Source of the DNA: Bradysia coprophila
Taxonomy: Eukaryota; Arthropoda; Insecta; Diptera; Sciaridae
Reading direction: 5' to 3'
Length of the DNA: 64,000 bases
Assembly: GCF_014529535.1 (NCBI RefSeq)
Contig: NW_023503305.1
Coordinates: 124,001-188,000 of the forward strand
This document shows positions 1 through 14,300 of the stretch, piece after piece. The position numbers and the translations under genes were made by a program. Below the pieces are notes generated by a model. That model had not been told where the DNA came from and ran no database searches. It saw only the letters and a program-made list of their open reading frames with translations. Position 1 is the stretch's first letter. Each line of letters starts with the position of its first letter.

Positions 1-205
1 ATTACGACCCTCTCTTCGCTCGGGCCGCTAACATCACACTCGTCAGAGTTGTTTAATATTAGGTTTGCTCTGATCGCAAACTTGCTCGTCCGAGTTGTCT
101 AATGTGACAATAAGATACCGCGACTCGTGTGAATTACGACCCTCGCTTCGATCGGGCCGCAAACATCACACTCGTCGGAGTTGTCTAATGTTAGATTTGC
201 TTGAA
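1..205. repeat. tandem repeat with a 132-bp period at the left edge
   Basis: Two units are visible, starting at 1 and 133. Each opens with ATTACGACCCTC, then a GC-rich TTCG-TCGGGCCGC block, then ACATCACACTCGTC-GAGTTGT. A shorter CGTCCGAGTTGTCTAATG copy lies inside the first unit at about 90-107. The units differ at several bases and the array probably continues left of the window. No reading frame supports a gene. It lies downstream of the last visible Grip exon, so it is intronic to Grip if that gene continues left. Confidence 0.75.
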
Positions 206-237
206 TTTTTTCATTATATGTAATTTTGGGTGCCGCT

Positions 238-540
238 TGTTAATTATCAAATATAAAATTTCAATTATCAATTATCAAATACCAATTATCGAAGATCATT
301 TATAATGTTCATTTAATACATTGCATTTCTATTTTCTGGGATAACTTCCGAAGCGGTGATCCCATATAGCTCATCGTCGAACTTGACCTTACAAATGTCA
401 AATGTATAATTTTAAGAACCTAAATTGTTCACTATTTTCTGCCATTCAAGGGAATAACACATTAGATTATCAATTATCAACAGTGAAGGGAATTATCAAT
501 TATATCAATTATCAGCGGTGTATTATCAATTATCAACAGA
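238..540. repeat. array of short CAATTATCAA-like motifs
   Basis: The motif AATTATCAA or a close variant recurs about ten times in two clusters, 239-290 and 468-538. Spacing is irregular, so this is a degenerate simple-sequence array. The open frame running through 402-698 resembles no protein and follows the repeat, so no gene is called. Confidence 0.6.
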
Positions 541-2386
541 GTAAAATCCTGTTTTTCTGGAATAATTTCCAGAACCTTATCTCTAGATGGCTCATCTTCG
601 AACTTAACCTCAGAAAGTTCATTCCTCGTCGATTGAAAAAAAAATCATCAAAATCGGTTATGAATTACTCAAGTTATCGTGATGACAAAGAAAAATAGGT
701 TACAAACAATTACGTTTTTGATAACATTTCATACATTGTGTGGTAACAAACATTTTAGGGTATTTTCTGGCGTAAGACCCTTGACTTTCAGTCAAGGGAA
801 TAAGCAAATTCGACTCGGAAGCGGTGTCAATGAAGAGATTTTTTGTAAATAAAAGGCTAAAGGGCGCATCTGGATTTTTCTGACTAGCCCATTAATGGTC
901 AGTTCGGACCTGATGAAGACACCTGGTATCAGAAGCTGAAAATTGTGTAGATACAGCGATGAGTGGTGCGTATTGCTATTTAACACATCGTAATTTATTT
1001 TCCTGCACAAAAAATTTCCAAATAAAAAAATCATTTCAGTGGTTCCGCAGCTATAGTGTGTTATACATACATAGTCACATCGAAGCCGTCAAATTATTAA
1101 TGAATGAAGAAGATTTATGAATTCAATTAAAATTAAAAATATTGAAAGTGGATTCATAAGTCTTTTCGCACAGTTATTAAAATATAAATAAACAAATTTT
1201 ATATTCTTCGTTCAAACTCCATCGAAAATCATCAACACTTAGAGATGCACAAAATGTTTGTTGTCGTCAATCAATCTTGGCGGACGTGTGCAATATGCGT
1301 GATAAATTTCCTAAGTAAGATTAGAATATGAATGGAAAAACATCCGAAGAAGTTCGTTGAGCTCACCGTCATTCATTATACATTCAATAAATTAAGCAAA
1401 AGTCGAATAGTTTTTAATTGTCGTCGGTATTACTTTCGGAAACATTATGGATGAACATTGAATAAGAAAGTATCGGTATTCGTAGCTCACGAGGATTTCC
1501 TTTTCTTGACGATGCGTATTTGTCGAGGTTTTGGATTCTAAAGAATTTATTTATTTCGAACAAAATTCTAGGACAAGTCGTTATAAATATCGACGAAAAG
1601 TAATTCTCCAGAAGTGATAACTCGAGGAGGCGTGGAGTTCTCGTCGAAATTATTGTTGAAGAAAGTATAGTTGCATGAAAACGGACACCGACGTCCTTTC
1701 CGAACTACCTAATCAAGACAATTTTATAAAAGAACTTAGGAAGGACAGGATTTTACAGCATCCAGTGATAAAAATATAATCCTGAGTCAACTTAGGAGTG
1801 TCCCACATACAATACTAGTTGCTTGAGTTGGATGAACGGTGTCAACGTGACATTAGTCGTTTTGATAAGCTTGTGACAGCTGCATCATATTGAGAAAAAA
1901 AAAGAATTCAATAAAACGGATGTGACATCTTCTTCGGTAAACATACTTTACACGGGATACAAACAAACATGCGAACATTCGTACGATTATATTTATATAC
2001 GAAGATCTAAGAGATGTGTTTAGAGCCACTTATTTAGCTTGATATTTACGATTTGTATTATTATTTTTGTGTAGATCTTCCAAATAAAACACATAAAAAC
2101 CTATTTTTGGTTGGTTATGAAGTCGTTTTTAAAATGTTCGGTAAAGTGACATGCTCTGTGAAGGAACTGTACGATACGGTAGGGAAAATATAAAGTCTGG
2201 TGTAGAGAAAAAATGAGAGACCGAAAAAAAGAGTCTATCAAGAGACACGCAGTAAATGAGCCAAATTAATTGCCTTTTTTTCGTTGCTGTTGCTTTTCTT
2301 ATTTCAGGGTTTAAAATGTAGCCACACATCCAGATTCCAGTCATGCTAAGTAAATTCTAAATTTGTCATTTTTCATTTACATTTAC
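541..2386. other. non-coding stretch, probably intron of Grip
   Basis: AT-rich sequence without a supported exon on either strand. The last Grip exon seen (2387-2550, minus) ends in a donor site, so the next exon must lie in this stretch or beyond the left edge. I found no PDZ-like frame here. Confidence 0.5.
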
Positions 2387-5300
2387 CTCGTCTCATAATA
2401 GCATGGGAGGGCATAATTTGTATTTGAGTATAGCCCTTGCTGGTATTTGCGTCTAGGATAGCCATTACATCGTCGGGTGAAAGTGCTGTATTCTCGATAA
2501 CGGTTTCATCAATCGATAGAATCTGATCACCAACAGACAAAGCACCGCATCTGTAAAATTGACAAAGTGTGAATGGCATCGGATATTTGAAACAAAGGCA
2601 TAATGGTTCATTTGGTCCGTGCTTCCCACTCGCGAAGTTTACATTGGATGCTGCGAAAGTAATTCATTACATGAGGCAACAATTTTGTGATCAGAGCAAA
2701 CTTACAAATGTATTTTTGGGCGACTGTTTCGGTAACTATTTTTTCCGACGAGTAGAGTACATAACTACACTTACCGAAAAACAGCTACTGTAGCAAGTTG
2801 CTAAAGAACACACCAGTGAGTTGGGGAATATCAGAATTCTCTTTCCGAATTAATAAATTACGTAGCAGGCAGCATCCAATGTGTTGTGGTTTAATGCCTG
2901 CCCCACGTGAAAGTTGAAAGTCACATTAAAATTCACGAAAAATGAACCTAAAATATTCCATCATGTAATAGGCCATTTTCGCAAAGGGAAAATTGGTATG
3001 TAATGGTCAACTTTCGTATGAGGCAGGCAGTAAATAAATATTTAACATTAGCAAAGCGACATTTAAATTGAATGCGTAAAAAAATTACTGTCCTTAAACG
3101 GACGGAAACAACGACAGAAATTTGTGTAATGCAACAGCACCCAGTCAATGAATCATACACGACAGTTAGGAAATTTTAAAGTTCATGAAAAGACTATTGA
3201 ATCAAATTCAGAAAAACGTCTCAGAATTCACGACATGGCCAGACAAACAACGCCAATTTAATTCATCGTTTATGAGTGAATGACTAAGTCCCTCAAATTA
3301 ATTTATTATCGATCGCAAACAGTGGCATTGACACAATTTTTTCTTCAAAATTTTTTGGCTGATTTTAATAGGCTATTGTTACAGATTGCCTCCGACGGGT
3401 ATACTAATGGCGTGCCAATATAATAGTCACACCCATTCGTCGGAAATACATCAATTTAACACGTTTTCGGTACGCGATTTACTAATTGATTGTCGTCATT
3501 AAATTTCAATCGATTCCAAATTACTGACAAAAATTAAATTTTTTTATTAGCATACCTGTCTGCAATACTAGCTGCTAGTATACTGGCTACATATACACCG
3601 GCTGGATTTACGTCGTCGATATTATTGTGATCGATGTGTTGAAATGTGGAGTAATTGCTCAATATCAATCCAAGCTTATCGTTCATTGGCCGTTCGATTT
3701 CTATCAGTAATGGTCCCATTGAAAATTCAACGCTCTGCATTACGGACACATCATATTCAATCGTCAAATTTGTGTAGCCGGACGAATTTCCACATTTTAA
3801 TATTTGCTGTGCCTCTAGCAGAGTTTTGTTGATTAAGGATATCTATAGATGACAAACCGTTTGAAATATTGGTTAGCCGCTTTTTGCTGTACCAAAACGT
3901 TCAATAGAAATTTTTTGTAAGAATTTACATTGTCAACGCGTAGCAGTCGATCACCCGGTTTGATTCTACCTGTTTTGAATGCAGGTCCGTGCGGTCGAAC
4001 ATTCGTTACAATTAATTGATATTCTCCGCCACCACGCAAAGTTAATCCGAAACAACCATTTTCTCGTTCCACTGTTATTTGTGCCAATTTACTTGTGACG
4101 CATAAACTGTTTTGCGATACTGAAGACAGAAGAAGATGATGAGAAAAAAACCGAACATTTTTGATGTTATTTTTAAACCAAATGATGATAGAACAAGAAC
4201 ATAAGTGTATTATCCCAACGACTTACTGTAGTCTGGTAAACAATATTCTATTTCAATTACGGCGGGACCGTCATTTTGGTGTAAAATGCTTAAGACGTGA
4301 TTATTTGTTAATCCAATGGTTGAAATGCCATCGATTTGGTGTAAACGATCTCCTGGAGCCAAGAAATCCGATGCTGCTCCGTATGCATTTATAGATGCAA
4401 TGACAGGTGGGAATGATAAGTCGGTGCGATCTGTTTAAAAACAAAAAAATTAAACATTTTGATTGAAATAAGGGGGTGGAAACAGAAATTTCACACTGAG
4501 AGACGAAAAGAGGAAAACCTTGGTTGTATTTGAGTGAAAAGCATGTTATCTGCAACTCGGTGATAAATGCATTTCTCGTATATCATAGGGCACATTATCT
4601 GTAATTGTACATTACGTCCGAGGTTACAAATTTTTATTTTGACGAGTGTGGACGTTATAGACCGACCCGAAGGTGAGTATGTACGTACTGTAGGTGCTTT
4701 AGGTGCTTCTAGTTGATAAATGCAAAAAATGTACTCAAAAAATTACATTCACCGACCAGAATCACGTAAACAAACTTACCACCCATAGGCCCTGGCACAT
4801 CGTGCGAAAACTACACAACTAAGATCCCAAAAACATATTCACCACTTGGTTGTGCATAAATAGCCATTTAATGTCCTTAAGTAAAAATATATGGCAGAGA
4901 GGAATTTATGACGACCCATTCATTTGTCATAGATGTTCGCCTATTCTTCAAGTGCATATTGTAAATAAAAATAATTACATTCGACAGCTATCATTGAGCT
5001 GAATAACCGAAAATAATATTTTTCATTTAGCCACCGACTGTTGATTGAAAATCTAATTTTACAGCATTGAAGAACGTTGAAGTTATCAACTTCTATTAAT
5101 AGTTTGGGTTTATTCGAAATTTTGAAGGAAAATGGAACACAAGTGGATCTTTTATCAACAATATCAGGTCTGAGAAAAGCCACCCTTAATCTAGAGGTCA
5201 CCATAAAATATGACAAGTGGCACCCGAATCTGTCACGTCGACTTTTAATTTGAACAATTTTGAATCTAATTCGGTTTGCTGTTGAATGTATGATTCAGCA

Positions 5301-8300
5301 TTCAGCGTTTCACTTCGATTATATTTGATATTTTGTTTGTTTTGATGCCGAAGATGACCATCGTTCACAACTTATTTTAATTTTCGTGTTTGTTTCTTCA
5401 TTATTCTTGTCACAGACAAACTTAGAAACGCTTGAGCGTAAAAATCGCATTAAAGTGTAGTGAAGTTTTTGTGCCACCGAGAATTGAAATACGACGGATT
5501 TCAATATCGATAACTAGATTGAAATGTCCAAAATTACAACACCCGTTTTCATGGCTTATTACAACACTCAAACCAGTGTTGAAATGAAATTCGTATGAGT
5601 TATTACAGCATTCGTTTTAAAAAAATGCAAAGCAACGTGATCGATCAAATTCGAAGAGTGATTGTTTACAATGAAAATTCTGAATTTTTGTGCATTTGTC
5701 TATTTCAATTCTCGGTTGGCACAAAGCATGATGTGTTACACGTATTGTAATGAGATTTTTTCAGCACACGACCCAATTTTCTTGACCAAAACTTGGGTCT
5801 AGTGCTGAAAAAATCAACATTACAATACTTGTAACACAACATACTATTACAAAATACTGCAACTCATAAAGTTGAGTATACAGCACTACAGCAGAGACTA
5901 TATTTTCGGGAAAACATTTTTCAATACTTTCTTGAATTTTCCTAATTTTTTAAACATTACCCAAAAATGTTTTTGGGAAAATAGTTCCTGTTACACAGGT
6001 CGTTGAATAATGTCTGAAATGTACGTAATTACGAACTCATGCAAAATTTTGACAGAAAATGTATGAGACAAATGTCAATTTTTTTTCATGAGTGGTGTAT
6101 ACGCTAACGCTACACGGTGTGCCTGAACCAAATTTAATCCCCTCTGATTTCTCTTCGTATTTTACTTTTTTGGGTAAAATTTTGTTCGAAGGGTAGAGTG
6201 CCGCAGCCTTGGGCGCAGCGGGCGCTTTTCGAAATAATGTAAGAAACTATGTGTGTGTCATCGATTTACATACATTTTTACGAGGTACTGAAAATGACGA
6301 AAATAAATCTCCTCGTATATGAAATCTGTTGATTGAATATTGTTTGTGGACACAAATTAAACATTTTTTTGTATAGGAAATGTATATATTCCGAAATAAC
6401 TGCCGTTGAAGTAGACGTTTTTCATGTTTTTTTTTCACATTCAGAACATGTTTGAAGCCGGTTTTATACCAAATCTATGCATTTCCCACCATACAAGAAA
6501 ATGTTTAATTTGTGTTCACAAACAATAATCAATCGACAGATTTCATTTACGAGGAGATTTATTTTCGCCAATTTCACGTACCTCGTAAAAATGTATGCAA
6601 ATCGATGAAACACACAGAATGTTTTACATTATTTCGAAAAGCGCCCGCTGCGCCACTCTACCCTTCGATTAAAAGTTGTTTGTTATGACCCAAGAAAGTA
6701 AAATACGAAGAGAAATCAGAGGAGCAAAATTTTTTGATTAAATTTGGTTCAGGCACACCGTGGCTAATTTTCCATATCTTTTCAAATTTTTTTCAACATC
6801 TGTGTACTGGCCTTAACATTCTTCTAACCTCGGTATATAACATCAGAAAATAAAAAATTTAATTTCCCAATCTTACCAGCAAAAACAATAGCCATAGACG
6901 AAGCATTCTCTCTCGGTAATGAAATTGTAGCATAGCTTGTGCCTCGATCGGCTGCAAGACCCGAATCTTCTGATTGAGCGGGACTCATTGCTCGATCGCC
7001 TGTAAAAAATATCGAAAAAGCCAAATTTTAAAACTCTGATAAACCAGTAGGCAAAAATTAATAAATTATTTTTATTGAAGTAACTGTGAAACAGTTATTT
7101 ACTTAAAACAATTTAATTACGGTTGTTAACTTCAATAAAATACTTGTAATTGCCCCCAATTATATTCGATCACCCACTCTCTCTGTGTGTGACTATTCCA
7201 TTTTTTTTATTTATCTTATTTTCAGTGTCACTCCATACAACATCGAAATATACATGGCACATTCAAAATGAGCAGACGACGACGACAATTTTTCATATTT
7301 TTTTTCTTCTTTTCAAATATGAATGAAAAGAATGAGAAAAAAAATAGTTGGAAAATTTATTAAATTCTACGATGAATGTTGTTTTCACTTGATAAATAAA
7401 ATAAAACACATCGATGTTGTATGTTGTTTTTCTCGGCAATTTATATATACGAAAAAAAAGTAACAATAAAACTTAAGAATTTAATTAATGTGACTGAAAG
7501 GCAAAATTAAAATACCAACATCAACCACAAAATAATATGAGTTAAAATCATCATCACCATCGTCATCAGCATCATCATCATCGTCAATATATATTCGAAT
7601 ATATGTAATGTAAAGCGCAGCGTCGAGTTGGAATTTTCATCACCGATTTTCACAAATTATCTCTTATACGTTTCAATTTTGTGGTTTTTCCACAACATCA
7701 AACGAAACAATTTCTCTAAAAGATGATTTAGATTTACATAAACAAACAGTAGTTGCGTTAAATAAAATAAATTTCGAATTTATTGTCGAAAGTTTTTGGA
7801 TTTTAGATTAAGATGATAAAGATGAAAATTCATTTGAATGATAAAAAGTTGCCATCCGTGGCATATTACACACGCGTGGATTAGCTATTTATGCATATCA
7901 TCAGCGTATGGAATATGCTGCCGTTTTACAGGCTTCTCGTCATGATAGTCATAAAATCTGTTACTTTATTTAAAACATAGTCGAATGTTTGATAATCTAT
8001 TACTTCACTATTTTTTAACATATCTGAGGCATTGTAAGTGAAGATTGACCAAAGTTTATCGCTTATTTTTGTCATTGCGGTCATTAACAGATAGCTTTAA
8101 ATGGTTAACAGAATGGATTCTTTTTGTATATAAAGTTGAATTGAACTGATCTGCCGAAATGTACATCACTTCTGTTATTCCATATATTGCTGTGAAACTT
8201 ATTGGATTAATATTTCGGGCTGCAACTCTACATAAAAATTCATTCAACGTAGTGCAATAATTGTAGGAATCACATCGCATAAATCGTACGCACTCTTTAA

Positions 8301-11300
8301 TGAAATGCACAATTTATCACGAAAATAAAAGATGTATTTATAACTGGAATAGGATGTCATAAATCAGCAACCGATGACTCGCAAACATAGCATATATAAC
8401 TCTGCATTATTTGTATTTCATCAGCAAAAGTTCTTATTAAGTGCACGACGACGGTAGTTTTATTTGATTTTGTTTTATAAGAATGCAAAACATTTTTCTT
8501 TTTCATGAAATCAGCCTGCATCATGTCTTCTTTCGAAATAAGTATTCAGTTTAGCAGTTATTGTTTGTAGAGCCATAGTGTTTGCTTCTAAACATAATTA
8601 ACATAATTCAAACAACAACAAAAAAATCTTGACGACTTGCTGAATTTATGATGGCTTGTTTATGTAGGATACATAAATAACTCGAATTAATCATTCTGCA
8701 GCCACATTTGTCAAGAAACACCAAAATAAATTAGGTCAACCTACATTGATACAACGATAATGGATGGCTTTATCCGTTTATTGTTGAACACATTTTGGTA
8801 CAGCAACAAAAATATAACCAGAACTACTATTAGTGCTATTTAGAACACAACCAGTTCATTTGTTGAAGACCGGCCAGTAAAGATAAAGTGAAAATAATAA
8901 TTGAAACGTAGAATTGCAAGTAGTTGAATCAAAAATTAAAAAATTTCTTACTTTAAGCTAAATTCTCCATATTACACCGGTTGTATAGCCTCATCCAACG
9001 ACTTTTTTTTGGGAAAACATTTTTCCATATTTTCTTCCCAAATAAATAATAAATAATTTTTGGGAAAATTCTCCCTTAGAAATAACCATTGGGTGAAAAT
9101 AGCATAAAAGAACATCGACCAATTGGCACATAAACTTTGATGTAAATCAACGTTTCACATGAGACCACCGCAGTTCTCTCTTAGCTACGACCTGTACAAA
9201 GCCAGATTGGAGATTGAAAAAGTGCAAAAATTGAGATTTATATACTTTGCTTCATTTTGTGCAGTGCCGTATAAGATTCTAGTCAAAAACATCTGCGATA
9301 ACACAAATAGGCGCTGAACACTGATTGATGAAATTTTATAGTAAAACTATCTACTTAAACAAACGAAGTAACAGATTGAAATTACCTATAAATATTAGGA
9401 AGTAACGGACTCGATATATTCATGCGTGTGATAAGTGATATACTTGCATTATGTTAAAAATTAAAAATTCGGACCAGTTAAACCAATCGTTTACTAACTA
9501 ATTGCCAAAATGAATCGTTATAAAAGAAAGAAAGCATCTTCGACTCCACCGAATAGACTTATAAATCAACGTTTGTCATTGAATTGTAACAAACAACATG
9601 GAATTTGGTAATTATAACAATCAATGTAAACCAGAAACTATTTTTACCTTTTTGAAAATTTAATGGGTTTTCGCTTAAATATAACGTTCATTGTGTAATG
9701 TAGCTTGTGATGGCTTTATTGCGTTTTATTGCCACTCGCTTCAAAATATTTATAATCTTTTTACAGCATCTTCGAGAGTAATTGCATCTAAAACGAATTA
9801 ATTATTTTATGTGTGAAAGTATTAGACTGCGTTGATGTATTTATATTTCAAATTTAACAGAACTGTTGAATTTGTGATACAATAAAGTGGTAATGATGTA
9901 CATCAGACGGAGACGACCTGCACACACTTTATAAGTGAATATATCGTAGCATTCCAATTTGAAAATTTGTGGTTTAAAAAGACGAAAAATTGGAAACGAT
10001 TTTCCTGATCGAACATAATGTCTCCAATGGAATTTAATAAGCCAATCTGCAATGATTGTGTAAACCAATTAATACTGCTGATTACTATAACAATGACCGT
10101 TGCAGGCCTCACGATTCATTCACTAAAATTGAATCAATTTATACATACATACGGTATAAACGCAGTTAGAGAGCAAATTCCGTTGTGGAATTCACCCCGA
10201 CGACTTTTAATTGAATGAAAAGAACGTTCTTCATTCATTTATCTAATAAACAGTTTCTTTGATTCGCGTCTTATGCACACATCTCTTTCATATAATATAT
10301 AGTATACAACAGCAGTGATGCAGTTCGGTTTGTTAAATTCAGTCCGTTTAAATGAAATTGGTTCATAAATTAATTACTCAAATTCAATTTAACGATTATC
10401 TTCAATAGATTTTAAATTTAGATTTCTTTGTTATTAGAATATTGTTAGAATAGGATATGGGTATGCGATGCATGCACGTTTGCTGTTTGGTCATTCAATT
10501 TTTTATCATTTTATTCGACCATCAATTGTATATGCAATATCATAAAGCATATTAAATCTGAGCACACTATGGAGCAGGGCACATTATTGGTAGACTAATT
10601 TACCGAATTTACCGAACTTAAAAAAAAAATACCGAAAAATTTACCAAAAAGTTAGTTAGTAAATTTTGGTGAATGAATTTACCAACAATAGGCCCTGCTA
10701 TGAATCAATGAATGTTTCAGCTTTTTGAGTACTTTCATACAAATGGCGCTGGAGTGCAATAAATCCACAAAATATTGTTATCTGGTTAAGTTAAGACTGA
10801 ACAAAAATTTTATTTTCGCGTGACATGGAGTGCTAAGTTGGGATCAACACTCTGCCTGAGCGATTGCAGTGACAGAGTAATATAGGGAAATGATGTTTGA
10901 AAACTAAAGCTCAAACGTAATAGATTTTCGTAAATTTCTACTACATTTCGTCAATGTCAGCGATCAACGCACTTCAAGCAAAAGTGCTATTAATGACAGC
11001 TGCCAAATAGAGTACTTTTTGTATGAAATTTTATCCCCACTCTTTTTAAAGTGTAAAATTTTGTATGTAGCACTGTCAAGTTTCAGTACCCTATTTTAAG
11101 TACCACTTTTGCTTGAAGTGCGTTGAAGAGATCTGTTATTTTGTTAAGCAACTTCAATGCTATGACGTTTTATGGATATTTACCAGAGTGAAGTTATGTC
11201 ACCTTGTTTGTACAGTGTCAGTTCCAGTAGTCTATTTACAGTTCCAATCATGCTTGAAGTGCGTTGTTGGGACGCTTAATCTCAATAATTGCAAATACTA

Positions 11301-14300
11301 TGTCGGCAATTAAAGAATTCTGCCGAATGCCAGATTTCTGTGATAGAAGACCTACTGTATTGTCTTAGAACTATATGGTTATACCACTGGGACACTGACA
11401 TTTTTGCGAAACAAAACAACGCGAGTACATAAATTTGACAGTATTTTTCCTTTTGTTACCTCTGACTGTTCAACTGTTTTGACGGTGACCAAGACGTACT
11501 AAACATTTAGCAGGCTCGAAAAGAAACTAGATTTTCGGGGAGTCATTCCTACAAAAACGCTAACTTTAGATTTGACGACATATTTACCATGATGGACGAG
11601 ATGAGAATCTAAAATGTAAGTCGGCATTCCTTCAGCATGAATAAATTTTAACGCTAAATGGTTTAATAATAAAATTAATTAATTTATTGTTCCAAAGAAG
11701 CAACTGGCGCAAGTACACAAACTGCGATTCACCACAAAATTTTAATGTTCCATTACTAAAAATTCTTCGAAGTCATTTCTGAAAATATTTATTATTCACT
11801 CGCATAAGTATAAATATATTCATTCATAAGTGACGACAAAATGAAAATAGTGTAAAGCACTTTCTCGAATCGCTTAACCATATTTTTTATGCCTATTCTC
11901 GTTAGATGTATTCAGTTCGATTGTGCATTACAATGTAATATTCGTTTTCGAAATGTCCGGAACGAAGAGAGAAAATTATTGAAAATGAAATTTGATTGGA
12001 TGATTTGTTGAATTTATTTAATTGCCGGTACATAATCGATTTCAACAATGATTATGAATGGGACCGAAAAGTCAACTTTGTTACAATGATGATTATATTT
12101 AAATGTTGCAGTCGTTTCATGCCTGCTTCCAATACACCCGTATGTTGATTGGAACTAATCGACTAGCTCAGGAGTTGCAGCAAGACTATGTGTAAAACTC
12201 GAAAAAAAAATCGTTTTGCGGAATTTCGCAGATCCCGTCGCTACTGTTCAAACACAACATTACTCATAACGCATGTTATATATATAAGTTTCATAAGAAT
12301 GCGATGCACATTAGGTCAACGACATTTAAATTTTACAAAGTCATGTCAGCAAAGATACACGCCTGCAAATGTATCATACTGAAATCAATATAAAACTGAG
12401 TCTTTGTTGTGAAGATTCGCTTGACCGATCACGCTATTAGAGATGTTGTGATTTTGACTCGCGGTTAGGTTGTATCGTGACAATGTTTCGAAAGTATTGA
12501 CAAAAATCTGCGTCGTAAAGAACGTTTTACTATAAAATACTTCAACAAAAAGAATCCCTACTAAGAACAATTGTATAACTCAAAGTAATGTTTTTCGAGT
12601 CATGCAAAATGTTTGAGAATTTCCAAACCGACAACCTTATAGCCCCTCACCCTCTTGCGATATATAACTAATGAACGACAAATAAAAACAAACAAAGAAA
12701 GCAGGTCTACATAACAGGAGTTGTTTCCTCTTCAACTGGTACAGAGTTAACGAACTTAATTCGCTCAACTAATGTGGCGCTGGCTGGGAAAAATGACAAA
12801 AAATATGCCATTATTCTGTTGGTCGAAGCAATTGATGGATACAACGGTTTGGTAATAGGCGAGCAGCATCTTTATCTTCATCTCGCATTTAGTTCCCGCC
12901 ACGCAAATGTAAAATAACTCATTTTACTGCCAGTTTTACTGCACAACATATCTGATATATCTCATACGTATATTGTATTTGTACGAGCACCAGAACCCAT
13001 TACATGCATATGTTCATCATCCACACATCACCATGACACAAATGAAGTATAATTTTACATTTTTCCCTTGTGACTCTTTTTCGAAATTAGAAGACGATCG
13101 GAAAAACAATTAAAAGAAAGAAAGCACAGCAATATATTCAGTTTTTATGGTTTGGTTTTATTATTTGTCTACCAAAAATAGATAAATTGACTGGGTGTTA
13201 TTATAGACAACTCGCATCTATAGCATATGATATCATATTGTACAACAGTGAATAGAATGACAGAAATTAGTGCAAAGGACACTCACAACATGGAAACATG
13301 GACACGTCGTAGCCATTAATGTGTTTAATGCCTACTTCAAATTGACTGGGAAGATATTTTGTTTTCAAACAACAGGCAGAGTAAAATGAACCACAAAACC
13401 AATACTTATCCGGGCATGTGTAGAAATAAAAATTTTGTGTATTCAACACCAGTTTAACAGACAATTTGAAGCCCATAACAATTAAATGTGGAAAATTTAA
13501 AGAAAAAAATCATTTCCATTTAAAAGGGTTAATTTGTTGAAAGTGAAAAAATGAATAATGAAATGCTTATGCAACATACATTGCATACGATGAAAAAAAT
13601 AAGTCGGTGAAACATGTACCATCATTTGTTATTGACAGCAACGACAAAAATAAGCGATGGCGTCCGATTGATGTGGCCTTAAATACACTAAAATGTATCC
13701 TTAAACAAATGAAGTAAAAGATTTTATATAAAGCACTCAGCGATATTAGAGAATTAGAAGTATAAAATCAGGTGTGTTTCTACATTGATCAGTTAGTAAA
13801 ACCCTAAGACTAATTTTGGAACAACATTATTACAAATATTCCGATTTTTTTTTTAAATATGGGTAAAACTATGTGAAAATTGAAAAAAAAAAACTTTGGG
13901 CTGGGGTTTGGGTTTTACCAATAATACTGCCTGGTAGAAACTGATAAACCATTCTATATTTCAGAATACGATCATAGGAGACAATAATTTTTGTGTGATT
14001 TTTTTTTTCCATTGCCGTCGACAGACGAAATAAGGTAATATAAAGTACTCAACTCATATCGATGAATGAAAACCCTAATACATTTTATCTAAATCACATT
14101 AAACAACAACTTACAAAAAATGTGTTTGGTTTATATCTACTCTACTTTTCGTGGCAAGCCTCATTAAACACTTAAATATTAGTTTACGGCTGGAAGATGG
14201 TAATGTGTCGATTTATTTATCAGATTGAAATCTGGATCGAATATTACATACAAAATGGTTCTTGAGCCATGCCCATAAAAATTATGCTAAAATTATCGTT

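Larger units (their letters stand above)
4431..6876 (-). other. Grip intron 2, rich in inverted repeats
   Basis: A 2.45-kb intron between the exon coding for residues 41-80 and the one starting at R81 of PDZ1. It holds a short hairpin (5727-5843), a small dispersed hairpin family member (5901-5992) and a 650-bp long inverted repeat (6113-6762). No protein frame is supported. Confidence 0.7.

Noticed and set aside
240-540. Regularly repeated AATTATCAA words as a possible CRISPR-like array
   Set aside because: The words are only about 9 nt, with irregular spacing and no unique spacers of constant length, in a eukaryotic genome. It is a degenerate simple repeat.
2129-2344. A possible further Grip exon on the minus strand
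   Set aside because: The frame has no PDZ features, and no acceptor gives a join to the exon at 2387-2550 that continues PDZ3 or starts PDZ4.
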